Shown here: positions 56,324-64,000 of the stretch, piece after piece
Numbering within the stretch: the first letter of the stretch is position 1
How the letters are laid out: each line of letters starts with the position of its first letter
NCBI GenBank assembly: GCA_004297725.1
Contig: SCUS01000154.1
Location: forward strand, 1-64,000
Origin: Myxococcaceae bacterium
Lineage (GTDB): Bacteria > Myxococcota_A > Polyangia > Polyangiales > Ga0077539
Reading direction: 5' to 3'
DNA: 64,000 nucleotides
Notes under the pieces: model-generated
What the model saw: only the letters and a program-made list of their open reading frames with translations
Told to the model about the DNA's origin: nothing
Databases searched by the model: none
Made by a program: the position numbers and the translations under genes

Positions 56324-58035
56324 CGTGGGGCCTTCGGCGCGCCGGGAGGGAGCGAGGGGAGGGTCGGTCGGTCGTCGTCGGGGTCGTCGTGGTCGATGGA
56401 GAGGGCGCCCACCGCGTCCTCGCCGGGCCTGGTCCCGTGGCCCGCGAGCGCCCGGGCCGAGACGCGGAAGATGAGCTCGGAGAGCAGCGCGCCGCCGATC
56501 ACCACGGTCTCCAGGCTGCCTTTGAGCATCTCGGGGTACGAGCTTCGCGCGCTCACCACGACGGCGATGGAGACCGCGCTCGAGGGCAGCAGGGCCAGCC
56601 AGGTGGAGGTGCTGGGGCCGAGGCGCATCGCGCCGGGCAGGGCCCCCTCGGAGGACTCGGCGAGCGCCACCCGGGCCGCGCGCACGCCCAGCAGCTTGCC
56701 CGCCGCGCGGGCCAGGACGTAGATCGGGAGCATGATCCAGCCGCGGCGGTCGTGCGGGGACCAGAGGGCGCCGACGACCACGAAGAAGGCCATGTAGATC
56801 GGGCGCTCGAGGTCGCGGAAGCGCGGCCGGGAGAGCCACGAGCCCGCGGCGGCGCTGCCGGGGACGTTGGCCGCCGTCATGCCGGAGACGAAGCACACCG
56901 CCAGCGGGGAGAAGCCCACATAGCCGGCCATGCCTGCGGAGAAGGCGAGGGCGCCAAGGGTCATGGCGACGTCCTCGTTGGGGTTGCGGGCGTTGCGCAC
57001 CACGACCCAGATCAGCAGCCCCAGCCCGACGCCCATCCCCACCTGGAGAAACACCCAGCCCAGCGGAGGGAGCTGCCACGCGCTGCCGTTGATGGGACGG
57101 AAGGCCGCGGTGACCAGCGCCACGGCGAGCAGCGCCATCACGTCGTCGAGGGCGGCCACCCTCCGTAGCTTCCTTGCGGCGGACGGCTCGAGCAGCCCGA
57201 GCAGCCCCATCAGCCGCGCTCCGGTGGGGGCGCTCACCGCCGCGCAGGCGCCGATGATCACGGCGTTGCGGACGACGTTGGCGGCGACCAGGGCCTCGCC
57301 CGGGGGGTGCACCAGCGCGAGCACCGAGGCGGAGATCACGCCCACCACCAGGGCCGTGCTGCCGCTCTCGATGGCCATGGCGCGCACGGTCCCCGCGGGC
57401 CAGCGCTCCACCTGGCGGAGGTCGAAGTCGGTGCCGACGCGGAAGCCGATCCAGCCGAGGCCGAACTCCAGCAGGGGGCGGAGGTCCTGGAGCACCGACG
57501 GGCTGAGGATGCCGATCTCTGGGCGGCGGGCCACGAGGCCGAGGGCCAGGAAGGGAAGCCCGCTGCCGGTCACCATCGCGAGGCCCGAGCGCCGCTCCCA
57601 GGCGCGCACCGAGGGGTGCCCGGCGAGGAGCGCCAGGGCCAGGATCGCCATCAGGCCGAGGGTGACGCGGGCGATGGTCCCCGCGTTGGGAGGCGGCGCC
57701 TCGGGCGTGGGAGGCGAGGCGATGGTGGCGGCGGAGGCTCCCGCGTCGACGGAGGCATCGACCACGGCGGGGGCATCGGGGACATCGGGGACATCGGGGG
57801 CATCGGGGACATCGGGGACATCGGGGACATCGGGGACATCGGGGACATCGGGGACATCGGGGACATCGGGGACATCGGGCGCATCGGGGACATCGGGGAC
57901 ATCGGCCGCGTCGGTCATGGTCGCGGCGTCGACGAGCTGTGCCCGGGCGCTCTGCGGCGCGAGGCAGCAGAGCAGCGCCACGAGCGCGATCGTCCACGCA
58001 TGGGGGCGGACGAGCTGTAGCGGGACAGGGGCCAT
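56320..58035 (-). CDS. Cation/proton antiporter with signal peptide and Asp-Val-Pro N-terminal extension
   Basis: A 571-residue membrane protein. The start ATG 58035 begins a signal-like helix (L-V-A-L-L-C-C-L-A, cleavage after ARA). It is followed by about 14 D-V-P or D-A-P triplets from a 9-bp repeat, then about 12 membrane segments of a CPA-type antiporter (F-G-L-G-W-I-G-F-R-V-G-T-D-F, then L-D-D-V-M-A-L-L-A with an Asp pair). The extension would lie outside the inner membrane. Such an acidic Pro-rich extension is not usual for antiporters. It is coupled to the next antiporter gene by a stop/start overlap. Confidence 0.85.
   Translation of the reverse strand: MAPVPLQLVRPHAWTIALVALLCCLAPQSARAQLVDAATMTDAADVPDVPDAPDVPDVPDVPDVPDVPDVPDVPDVPDAPDVPDVPDAPAVVDASVDAGASAATIASPPTPEAPPPNAGTIARVTLGLMAILALALLAGHPSVRAWERRSGLAMVTGSGLPFLALGLVARRPEIGILSPSVLQDLRPLLEFGLGWIGFRVGTDFDLRQVERWPAGTVRAMAIESGSTALVVGVISASVLALVHPPGEALVAANVVRNAVIIGACAAVSAPTGARLMGLLGLLEPSAARKLRRVAALDDVMALLAVALVTAAFRPINGSAWQLPPLGWVFLQVGMGVGLGLLIWVVVRNARNPNEDVAMTLGALAFSAGMAGYVGFSPLAVCFVSGMTAANVPGSAAAGSWLSRPRFRDLERPIYMAFFVVVGALWSPHDRRGWIMLPIYVLARAAGKLLGVRAARVALAESSEGALPGAMRLGPSTSTWLALLPSSAVSIAVVVSARSSYPEMLKGSLETVVIGGALLSELIFRVSARALAGHGTRPGEDAVGALSIDHDDPDDDRPTLPSLPPGAPKAPR
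57774..57911 (-). repeat. 9-bp in-frame tandem repeat coding D-V-P
   Basis: Near-perfect 9-base units (plus strand ggggacatc) repeated about 14 times. They encode the D-V-P/D-A-P extension of the antiporter. Units are nearly identical, so the copy number is likely to vary between strains. Confidence 0.92.
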
Positions 58036-58088
58036 CAGCGATCTCCTCGGAGCGACGGAGCGTGGGGTGCGCGCTCGATGCGCCGTCC

Positions 58089-59456
58089 TCACCCTCGCGG
58101 CCGAGAGTGCACCGTCATGCGCATGCCGTGCTTGGGCATCAGCGTCACGCGCGGGTTCAGCTCGACCCGGTGACCCGGAACCAGCGACAGGCGGTGCCGT
58201 CGCGCCATCACGGCCAGCAGCAGCTTCGCCTCCATCATCGCGAAGCCTCGCCCGATGCACGCGCGCGGACCCGCCCCGAAGGGCAGCCACGCGAGCCGAG
58301 GGAGGACCGCCTCCGCCTCCGGAGCGAAGCGCTCCGGCCGAAACGCCGCGTGGTCGGGGAACCACCGGGGATCGCGGTGGGTCATGTAGATCCAGAGCAC
58401 GACCTCGCTGCCGCGGGGCACCGGGTGGCCTCCGATCTCGGTGTCCTCGGCGGCCTGCCGAGCGACCATGTAGACCGGCGGATAGAGCCGCATCGACTCC
58501 TTGATGACCTGCTCGGTGTAGGGCATCGCGTCGAGGTCGGCGAGCGTGGGCAGCCGCTCGCCCAGCACGGCGTCGAGCTCGGCGTGCAGGGCCGCCTCGG
58601 CGCTCGGGTTCTGTGACAAGAGGTAGAGCGTCCACGTCAGCGCGTGCGACGTCGTCTCGTGCCCCGCCAGGAAGAGCGTCACCAGCTGGTCGCGCACCTC
58701 CTGCAACGACATGCGCCCGCCGTCGCCCTCGGCGTCGGTCGCGTCGAGGAGCATCTGCAGCAGGTCGTCGCCCGCCGTCGTCCCCTGCCGCTTCGCGACC
58801 ATCGCGTGGATGATCCCGTCGAGCGTCGCGACCGAGCGATCGAGCCGTCGGCGCGAGGGCGACGGCACCCACGAGGGCAGCAGGTCGGGCCTCGAGGCGA
58901 TCTCCTGGAAGTCCTTCATCGCGGCGGCCACCTCGCCCACGTCGCCGCTCGCGTCGTGGCCGAAGAGCGTGCGCGCCACCACGCGCAGGGTCAGCTCCAT
59001 CATGTCGGCGGAGACGTCGCGCGCCTCGCCCTCGCGCCACCCGCCCACCGTGCGCGCCGCCTCGGCGACCATCGCGCCGGCGTAGCCCTCCATGCGCGCT
59101 CGGCTGAAGGCCGGCTGCACCATGCGCCGCTGCCGCTGCCAGGTCGCGCCGTCGGAGGTGAGCAGACCCTCGCCGAGCACCCGCGAGAGCTGGCGAAATG
59201 CGCTGTGCGTCTTGGTGTACTTCGCCGCGTGGGTGACCAGCACGTCGCGAAGGTGGTCGGGGTGGCGCAGCACGAAGAGCGCCCCGTCGCGGGTCTGCAC
59301 CCGGTAGAGGTCGCCGAAGCGCGCGAAACGCCCGGCCACCACGCCCAGCGGGTCGAAGAGGAAGCCCGCCTGCTGGTAGAGGGCGGTCCAGCGGCCGCCG
59401 GGGGTCGGTCCGGTGAGCGGGGCGAGCGGTGCGGTGGGCTCCATGGGCCGTCGCAT
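58089..59456 (-). CDS. Cytochrome P450
   Basis: A 455-residue P450. The oxygen-binding I helix has A-G-H-E-T-T, the K helix E-S-M-R, and the haem loop F-G-A-G-P-R-A-C-I-G with Cys400 as thiolate ligand. It resembles bacterial P450s of the CYP110/CYP120/CYP175 type, some of which hydroxylate carotenoids or fatty acids. Its position 3 kb from the carotenoid operon, on the other strand, makes a carotenoid hydroxylase worth considering but is not proof. ATG 59456 or 59444 is the start. No ferredoxin gene is next to it. Confidence 0.93.
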   Translation of the reverse strand: MRRPMEPTAPLAPLTGPTPGGRWTALYQQAGFLFDPLGVVAGRFARFGDLYRVQTRDGALFVLRHPDHLRDVLVTHAAKYTKTHSAFRQLSRVLGEGLLTSDGATWQRQRRMVQPAFSRARMEGYAGAMVAEAARTVGGWREGEARDVSADMMELTLRVVARTLFGHDASGDVGEVAAAMKDFQEIASRPDLLPSWVPSPSRRRLDRSVATLDGIIHAMVAKRQGTTAGDDLLQMLLDATDAEGDGGRMSLQEVRDQLVTLFLAGHETTSHALTWTLYLLSQNPSAEAALHAELDAVLGERLPTLADLDAMPYTEQVIKESMRLYPPVYMVARQAAEDTEIGGHPVPRGSEVVLWIYMTHRDPRWFPDHAAFRPERFAPEAEAVLPRLAWLPFGAGPRACIGRGFAMMEAKLLLAVMARRHRLSLVPGHRVELNPRVTLMPKHGMRMTVHSRPRG

Positions 59457-60131
59457 AGCATCTCTGGGTCGACGGGCGCGGCGCCGGGGTCGGAGTCAGC
59501 AATCGACCCCCGGTGTTCGATCCCCGGACCCCCGTTTTCGGTCCCCGGACCCCCCGGAATCGACTTCCAGACCCCCGGAATCGGGTCACCCGACGGGCTC
59601 CAGCCTGGGATTCGGAGTACGACCGCGAGGCCATCCGCGGGGATATCCCCGGTACGACCGCGAGGCCATCCGCGACCGCTTCCCCGGTACGACCGCGAGG
59701 CCATCCGCGACCGCTTCCCCGGTACGACCGCGAGGCCATCAGCGAGCCGAGCCAGACCGCGGCCGTGAGGGAGCGGGAGCGACCTACCACGCCCTCCCAG
59801 CGCGGAACTCTGGCGTCGCCTCGCGCCCGGAAACCGTCGGCGCTCCCGGACGACGACTGGCAGCGTGGTAGGTCGCACCCGCTCCCTCACGGTCGCGGTC
59901 TGGCTCGGCTCGCTGATAGCCTCGCGGTCGTACCGGGGAAGCGGTCGCTGATAGCCTCGCGGTCGTACCGGGGACTGGTCGCTGACAGCCTCGCGATCGT
60001 ACCGGGGACTGGTCGCGGATGGCCTCGCGGTCGTACCGGGGATATCCCCGCGGATGGCCTCGCGGTCGTACTCCGAACTCCAGTGCTCCAGCCGTCGCCT
60101 TTGACCTTCCGCCGGTCGCGTCGGAACCCGC
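59457..60131. repeat. Gene-free region with 35-bp repeats in two opposed arrays (large inverted repeat)
   Basis: About 675 bases without a credible gene. Bases 59510-59592 hold three loose units of about 21 bases rich in CCCCGGACCCCC. The rest is a large imperfect inverted repeat (arms 59611-59792 and 59863-60077, loop about 70). The left arm has four units at 59617, 59652, 59687 and 59722, a period of exactly 35. The right arm has five units in opposite orientation at 59930, 59965, 59999, 60033 and 60068 (period 34-35). The core of each unit is gtacgaccgcgaggccatc or its complement. The inner flanks of both arms (about 59741-59792 and 59863-59915) also match. The period is not a multiple of three, so it is not a protein repeat, and there are no unique spacers. 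Confidence 0.8.
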
Positions 60132-61085
60132 TCACCCCCGCGTGGCGAGGCTCTTCGCGGTCTCCGCCCAGGTCGGGTGCTCGAAGGTGAACCCCGCCTC
60201 CAGCAGCCGCCCCGGGACCACCCGCCGGCTCTTCATCACCAGCTCAGGGTCGGTGCCCATCGCCCACGATCCGATCGACGCCATCCACCCCGTCGCGGGC
60301 AGCGCCACCCGCACGCCCCACGCCGCCCGCAGCGCCCGCATGAACTCCCCGTGCGGCAGCGGCTCCGGGGCCGCCACGTTCACCGCCCCGGAGAGCTCGT
60401 CGTGCGCCACCAGGAAGTCGCACGCCCTCACGAAGTCGTCCCCGTGGATCCACGACACGTACTGCCTCCCTCCGCCGATGGGACCGCCGAGGCCCGCGCG
60501 CGTGATGCGCGACAGCACCGCGAAGATGTTCTCCGTCGACGACAGCGCCCCCGGCTCGGACATCACCATCGCCGTGCGCAGCGCCACCTTGCGCGTCGAG
60601 GGCGTCGGGGCCTCGTCGAGCGCCCGCTCCCACGCCGCGGCGATGTCCGTCGAGCGCTTCCAGTAGGCCGGAACGCCCGGCTCGTGGCCTCCCATCACCC
60701 CCGTCGCCTCGTCGTTGGCGGCGTCGAAGCGGTGCGCGTAGATCGTCGCCGTCGACATCTGGAGCCACACCTTCGGCGGCGACTTCGCCCTCGCGATGGC
60801 CTCGCCCACGACGCGCGTCGAGTCGACCCGGGAGCTCATCATCTGCGCGAGGTTCTCCTCGGTGTATCGGCAGCTCACCGAGCGCCCAGCGAGGTTGAGC
60901 ACCACGTCGGCGCCGTCGAGCTCGCTCGCCCACGCATCCTCGAGGGTCTTGCCGTCCCAGCGCACCACGCGGGCCTCGCTCGCCCCGCCGCGCGACAGCA
61001 CCACCACCTCGTGCCCCGCCGCGCGCCAACGCTTCGCGCAGAGCGCCCCCACCTGCCCCGTCCCCCCAGGGATCACGTACTTCAT
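60132..61085 (-). CDS. TIGR01777 family NAD(P)-dependent epimerase-like protein
   Basis: A 317-residue extended-SDR protein. The nucleotide site is G-G-T-G-Q-V-G (8-14), then N-L-A-G-R-S-V (a TIGR01777 mark). T-A-T-I-Y-A-H is in place of the active-site strand, and Y-V-S-W-I-H-G-D-D-F matches the family. The C-terminal part has the DUF1731-like segment (S-R-R-V-V-P-G-R-L-L-E-A-G-F-T-F-E-H-P-T). The family is related to YfcH/SulA-like proteins; the substrate is unknown. ATG 61085 follows TAGGCG (61094-61099) 8 bases upstream. It sits at the right edge of the 35-bp repeat region. Confidence 0.9.
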   Translation of the reverse strand: MKYVIPGGTGQVGALCAKRWRAAGHEVVVLSRGGASEARVVRWDGKTLEDAWASELDGADVVLNLAGRSVSCRYTEENLAQMMSSRVDSTRVVGEAIARAKSPPKVWLQMSTATIYAHRFDAANDEATGVMGGHEPGVPAYWKRSTDIAAAWERALDEAPTPSTRKVALRTAMVMSEPGALSSTENIFAVLSRITRAGLGGPIGGGRQYVSWIHGDDFVRACDFLVAHDELSGAVNVAAPEPLPHGEFMRALRAAWGVRVALPATGWMASIGSWAMGTDPELVMKSRRVVPGRLLEAGFTFEHPTWAETAKSLATRG

Positions 61086-61093
61086 CGGCCGCA

Positions 61094-61099
61094 CGCCTA
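61094..61099 (-). promoter_or_regulatory. -10-like box (TAGGCG) upstream of the epimerase gene
   Basis: TAGGCG on the minus strand, 8 bases before ATG 61085, with no Shine-Dalgarno sequence. Confidence 0.25.
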
Positions 61100-61136
61100 G
61101 CACGACCGCGACGCCGACGGGCGGCTCAGCCGCGGC

Positions 61137-62120
61137 TCACCTGCCCACGCGCGCCGCGAGGTGCGCGGGGTAGCGGTCGCCCTGCACCTTGATGTGTCCG
61201 AGAGCCTCTTCGATGCGGCGCAGCTCGGCTTCGGTCAGCGCGACCGCGGCGGCGCCGACGTTCTCCCTCATGCGATGCGGCTTCGTGGTGCCAGGGATCG
61301 GCACGATCCAGGGCTTCTGCGCGAGGAGCCACGCCAGCGCGATCTGCGCCGGGGTCACCTGCTTCGCCGCCGCGATCTCCCCGATCTGATCGACCAGCGC
61401 GTGGTTGGCCTTGCGGGCCTCCGGGGAGAAGCGGGGGACGATGTTGCGGAAGTCGTCCCTGGCGAAGGTGGTCTTGTCGTCGATGGCGCCGGTGAGGAAG
61501 CCCTTGCCCAGCGGGCTGTAGGCCACGAAGCCGATGCCCAGCTCCTCCAGCGTCGGGATGATCTCCGCCTCGGGCTCGCGCCACCACATCGAGTACTCGC
61601 TCTGAAGCGCCGCGACCGGCTGCACCGAGTGCGCCCTACGGATGGTCTGCACCCCCGCTTCGGAGAGCCCGAAGTGCGCGACCTTCCCCTCGCGGATCAG
61701 ATCCTTGACCGTGCCCGCGACGTCTTCGATGGGCACGTCGGGGTCGACGCGGTGCTGGTAGAAGAGGTCGATGCGGTCGGTCTTGAGGCGCTTGAGCGAC
61801 GCGTCGGCGACCGCGCGAATGCGCTCCGGGCGGCTGTCGAGGCCGAGCTTGGAGTCGCCGTCCTTGAAGCCGAACTTGGTGGCGATGACCACCTCGTCGC
61901 GGACCGGCGCCAGGGCCTCGCCGACCAGCTCCTCGTTGGTGAAGGGCCCGTAGACCTCCGCGGTGTCGAAGAAGGTCACTCCCTCCTCGACGGCGCTGCG
62001 AATCAGCGCGATCGCCGCACCCTTCTCCGTGCTTGGGCCGTAGCCGAAGCTGAGCCCCATGCACCCGAACCCGATGGCCGAGACCTCGAGGTTGGCTCGT
62101 CCGAACTTGCGAGTCTGCAT
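61137..62120 (-). CDS. Aldo/keto reductase
   Basis: A 327-residue (beta/alpha)8 NADPH-dependent reductase. The catalytic tetrad is Asp52 and Tyr57 (F-F-D-T-A-E-V-Y-G), Lys82 (A-T-K-F-G-F) and His123 (Y-Q-H-R-V-D-P). The cofactor end has I-P-G-T-T-K. It resembles the AKR13 / YakC-like group, which reduces aldehydes and ketones. A GAAGGAGA site lies upstream of ATG 62120. No clear link to the genes beside it. Confidence 0.94.
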   Translation of the reverse strand: MQTRKFGRANLEVSAIGFGCMGLSFGYGPSTEKGAAIALIRSAVEEGVTFFDTAEVYGPFTNEELVGEALAPVRDEVVIATKFGFKDGDSKLGLDSRPERIRAVADASLKRLKTDRIDLFYQHRVDPDVPIEDVAGTVKDLIREGKVAHFGLSEAGVQTIRRAHSVQPVAALQSEYSMWWREPEAEIIPTLEELGIGFVAYSPLGKGFLTGAIDDKTTFARDDFRNIVPRFSPEARKANHALVDQIGEIAAAKQVTPAQIALAWLLAQKPWIVPIPGTTKPHRMRENVGAAAVALTEAELRRIEEALGHIKVQGDRYPAHLAARVGR

Positions 62121-62201
62121 CGCTTCTTCTCCTTCAGTCGGTGGTGGGGGTCGAGAGGTGCTCACGAACGATCAGATCCGCGCGCGGCGCGCCACTGCGA
62201 T

Positions 62202-62672
62202 CTACGGCGAGCCCGAGGAGCCAGGCCACGTCATGGGACCGAACGCCCCCGTATCCTTCGTCATGAGGATGAGGACGAACACCATGATGGTCAGTCCGAT
62301 GCCGAACATGGTGCCGAGCACCGCGGCAGCCGAGCGCCCCGGGGAGATGGCGGGCACCTCGATGGCCTCCAGGTCGGCCAGCGCGACCCGACCGGACGAC
62401 CGGACCCCCTCGCACGACGGGCCCGCGCAGTTGCCGGACCGACCATGGATCTCGCGCCCCACGAGCCTCGGTCGCGACACCTCGACGCGAGTCGTGTCGC
62501 GCAGGGTCAGCCGTGCCCAGGGCTCGGGCCGATCGGGTCGCGCCAGCACGCCGGGCACGACGCGCACCATGGCGTAGCAGCCCGCCTGAGACAGCGCGAG
62601 GGCGACGAGAACAAGCGCTCGCACGCGAGACGGCGGCCTGGCGCGGAGGGCTCCGGAGGGGTGATCGCTCAT
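62202..62672 (-). CDS. Hypothetical lipoprotein with C-terminal membrane helix
   Basis: A 156-residue protein. A signal-like helix (19-30) ends in A-L-S-Q-A-G-C with Cys32 as a possible lipidation site. A short soluble domain with two Cys (N-C-A-G-P-S-C) follows, then a second hydrophobic helix (about 120-142, V-L-G-T-M-F-G-I-G-L-T-I-M-V-F). No family recognised. The 141 bases before it (62673-62813) hold no feature I can support. Confidence 0.6.
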   Translation of the reverse strand: MSDHPSGALRARPPSRVRALVLVALALSQAGCYAMVRVVPGVLARPDRPEPWARLTLRDTTRVEVSRPRLVGREIHGRSGNCAGPSCEGVRSSGRVALADLEAIEVPAISPGRSAAAVLGTMFGIGLTIMVFVLILMTKDTGAFGPMTWPGSSGSP

Positions 62673-62813
62673 GCTCACCCGGCGGCCGCAACGAGTGTGC
62701 CCGGACGTGGGTGGCCCCGGGATGCCGTTCATCCCGCGGGTCACGAACGCGGCTGTTGCACCTGAGACGAACTCGGTGCGCGCCGAGCCCTTCGACGCGG
62801 TGGAGCTCAGTCC

Positions 62814-63629
62814 CTAAGGCTTCGCCGCGAGGTAGGCCCCCAGCGACGCGACGAACTCCCCCGGCCGCTCTCTCTGGGGCAGGTGCCCCGCGTCGGGGAT
62901 GAGCACCAGCATGGCCCCGGGGATCGCCCGCTGCAGCTTCACCGCGTCCTCCGGCGTCGTGCGCTGGAGTCGATCGGCGGCGCCCCAGAGAAGCAGCGTG
63001 CGGGCGCGCGGAGGGGCCGTCGTCGAGCCGCCCAGGATCATCGCGTCGACGGTGCGCTCGAGCTGCGGCTGCCGAGCGGACGAGAGCATGTGGCGCAGCG
63101 ACATGGGGGCCCGCGACGGGTCGTGGAAGGCCTTGGCCAGTGCCCCGGGCGTGAAGCCGATGCGCCTGACCTGGCGGCGGAGCACGGCGCGCGCGGGGTC
63201 GAGGGCGCCGAGCAGGCGCAGCGGCAGAGGCGTGTGAGGCATGGGGATGCCGTTGACCACGACGAGGGCCGCGCAGCGATCGGGGTGGCGGCACGCGAGG
63301 GACCACGCGACCGAGGCCCCGAAGGAGTTGCCCACGCACACGGCCCGAGAGAGGCCGAGGGCGTCGAGCAGCGCGACGAGCCAGTCGGCGTAGTCGTCGA
63401 CGCTGTGAGGCCCTCCAGGGACGCCGTCCTCGAAGCCGGGGAGGTCGGGGGCCACGACCTCGAAGCGCTCCGCCAGCGGCTCGAAGATCGTCTCCCAGTG
63501 GCAGCGCGCCCCGCCCCAGCCGCCGTGTATCAACAGCACCGCAGGCCCGGCTCCTCCATGGAAGACTCGCGCGCCCCGCCCGAGGACCTCCAGGCCCTCC
63601 TCCCTCACCCGTAGCTCCGCGGTGCTCAT
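62814..63629 (-). CDS. Alpha/beta hydrolase
   Basis: A 271-residue alpha/beta hydrolase fold enzyme without signal peptide. The oxyanion-hole motif L-I-H-G-G-W-G (33-39), nucleophile Ser102 in G-N-S-F-G-A, an acid in L-L-W-G-A-A-D-R, and the His in P-D-A-G-H-L-P give a complete triad. It could be an esterase or a C-C hydrolase like those in aromatic ring cleavage (H-G-G-W-G and G-N-S-F-G are also seen there); the substrate cannot be told. ATG 63629 follows TATCGC by 4 bases. Confidence 0.9.
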   Translation of the reverse strand: MSTAELRVREEGLEVLGRGARVFHGGAGPAVLLIHGGWGGARCHWETIFEPLAERFEVVAPDLPGFEDGVPGGPHSVDDYADWLVALLDALGLSRAVCVGNSFGASVAWSLACRHPDRCAALVVVNGIPMPHTPLPLRLLGALDPARAVLRRQVRRIGFTPGALAKAFHDPSRAPMSLRHMLSSARQPQLERTVDAMILGGSTTAPPRARTLLLWGAADRLQRTTPEDAVKLQRAIPGAMLVLIPDAGHLPQRERPGEFVASLGAYLAAKP

Positions 63630-63700
63630 CGGGGCGATATCGACACCGCTCACCGAGGCGTCAAGCACTGCTCAGGCTCTATCCCCGCCCGATCGTGCGT

Positions 63701-63706
63701 TAGCAT
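63701..63706 (+). promoter_or_regulatory. -10-like box (TAGCAT) upstream of the cytochrome c gene
   Basis: TAGCAT, 14 bases before ATG 63721, with no Shine-Dalgarno sequence. Confidence 0.35.
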
Positions 63707-63720
63707 CGGCGCCACTCTCG

Positions 63721-64000
63721 ATGCGCCCCTCCGCGGTGGTCTTCTTGTGCGGTCTGCTCTCGCTCGGCTGCGACTCCGCGGACGTGGCCCCGGCGCCTCC
63801 TCCCTCGGACACCCGAGGCCCCGTCGCGACCATCGACCCCGCCCTGCGCTACGCGGCGATGTGCGCCTCCTGCCACGGCGAGGCCGGGGAAGGGGGACTC
63901 GGCTCACGGCTCGTCGACTCCGCCCGCTCCGTCGAGCAGCTCACGCAGATCATCGACGAGCGCATGCCCCAGGGAAACCCCGGCGCCTGCCGCGGAACCT
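63721..64000 (+). CDS. Cytochrome c lipoprotein (partial, runs off the window)
   Basis: The first 93 codons of a gene that continues beyond the window. A short signal ends in S-L-G-C (Cys17, lipidation site), followed by a Pro/Asp tether and a haem-binding C-A-S-C-H (48-52) in Y-A-A-M-C-A-S-C-H-G-E. The residues after it (G-E-G-G-L-G-S-R-L and later M-P-Q-G) look like a class I c-type cytochrome with a Met ligand still to come. It would act in periplasmic electron transfer. Its neighbours give no pathway. Confidence 0.85.
   Translation, partial: MRPSAVVFLCGLLSLGCDSADVAPAPPPSDTRGPVATIDPALRYAAMCASCHGEAGEGGLGSRLVDSARSVEQLTQIIDERMPQGNPGACRGT

Noticed and set aside
57774..57911. 9-bp tandem repeat as a non-coding minisatellite
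   Set aside because: It is in frame within the antiporter gene and codes for the D-V-P extension after a signal peptide.
59611..60077. 35-bp repeats as a CRISPR array
   Set aside because: Units follow one another with no unique spacers, they face in two orientations, and no cas gene is nearby.
1..64000. tRNA, rRNA or riboswitch genes
   Set aside because: No cloverleaf with a GTTCRANNC-type arm or other conserved RNA was seen by eye in the intergenic gaps; a covariance-model scan would be needed to be sure.

Overview
The window comes from a very GC-rich genome with strong GC bias at third codon positions. It looks like a myxobacterium (Myxococcota), probably close to Sandaracinus. The evidence is a MYXO-CTERM-like tail on a secreted protein, Stig1-type Cys-rich surface repeats, Asp-Val-Pro repeat linkers in three unrelated exported proteins, several Hanks-type kinases and PAS histidine kinases, and a CarH-type B12 photoreceptor gene next to carotenoid genes. 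The taxonomic call is an inference from these traits.

Layout. 1-5.1 kb: a lipoprotein prolyl oligopeptidase and two paralogous exported proteins with a possible papain-like Cys/His/Asp set. 5.2-8.5 kb: small unknowns, a DprE2-like SDR, RpiA, and two tandem related small proteins. 8.5-9.1 kb: a non-coding element with 185-bp inverted arms inside perfect 30-bp direct repeats. 9.1-13.9 kb: a small unknown, a YqjM-type flavin oxidoreductase, a SWIM zinc-finger protein, a GH5 mannanase-like enzyme and a CBS protein. 13.9-20.0 kb: a tightly coupled four-gene MoxR / small bpX / vWA-propeller / bpX6-like operon, read as a MoxR-vWA-beta-propeller ternary (biological conflict) system. A family B DNA polymerase lies divergently beside it. 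22.7-29.6 kb: a histidine kinase, a Stig1-repeat lipoprotein, a C45-like Ntn hydrolase, and a divergent thioredoxin / ECF sigma pair. 29.7-38.0 kb: a SNF2 helicase, an O-methyltransferase, an anchored propeller-like protein, a membrane Ser/Thr kinase, a Thg1-like protein, and a PIN-domain gene that runs antisense into it. 38.0-44.2 kb: a PAS hybrid kinase and a coupled three-gene set ending in a soluble Ser/Thr kinase. 44.2-49.3 kb: a membrane protein, two M23 peptidase-like proteins, lipoproteins and a YtfJ-like protein, with a perfect 56-bp inverted repeat between convergent genes. 49.3-55.0 kb: carH-like regulator divergent from crtI-crtB-CruA-like cyclase-acyltransferase. 55-59.5 kb: two overlapping cation/proton antiporter genes and a P450. 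59.5-60.1 kb: 35-bp repeats in two opposed arrays. 60.1-64 kb: a TIGR01777 epimerase, an aldo/keto reductase, a lipoprotein, an alpha/beta hydrolase and the start of a cytochrome c lipoprotein.

Working together: the carotenoid genes form a plausible light-controlled pathway from geranylgeranyl diphosphate to cyclised and perhaps acylated carotenoid. The MoxR/bpX genes overlap at start/stop codons and must act together. Many start codons have no Shine-Dalgarno sequence but carry a TAnnnT-like -10 box 4-15 bases upstream, which suggests widespread leaderless transcripts. No rRNA or tRNA gene and no CRISPR array was seen.
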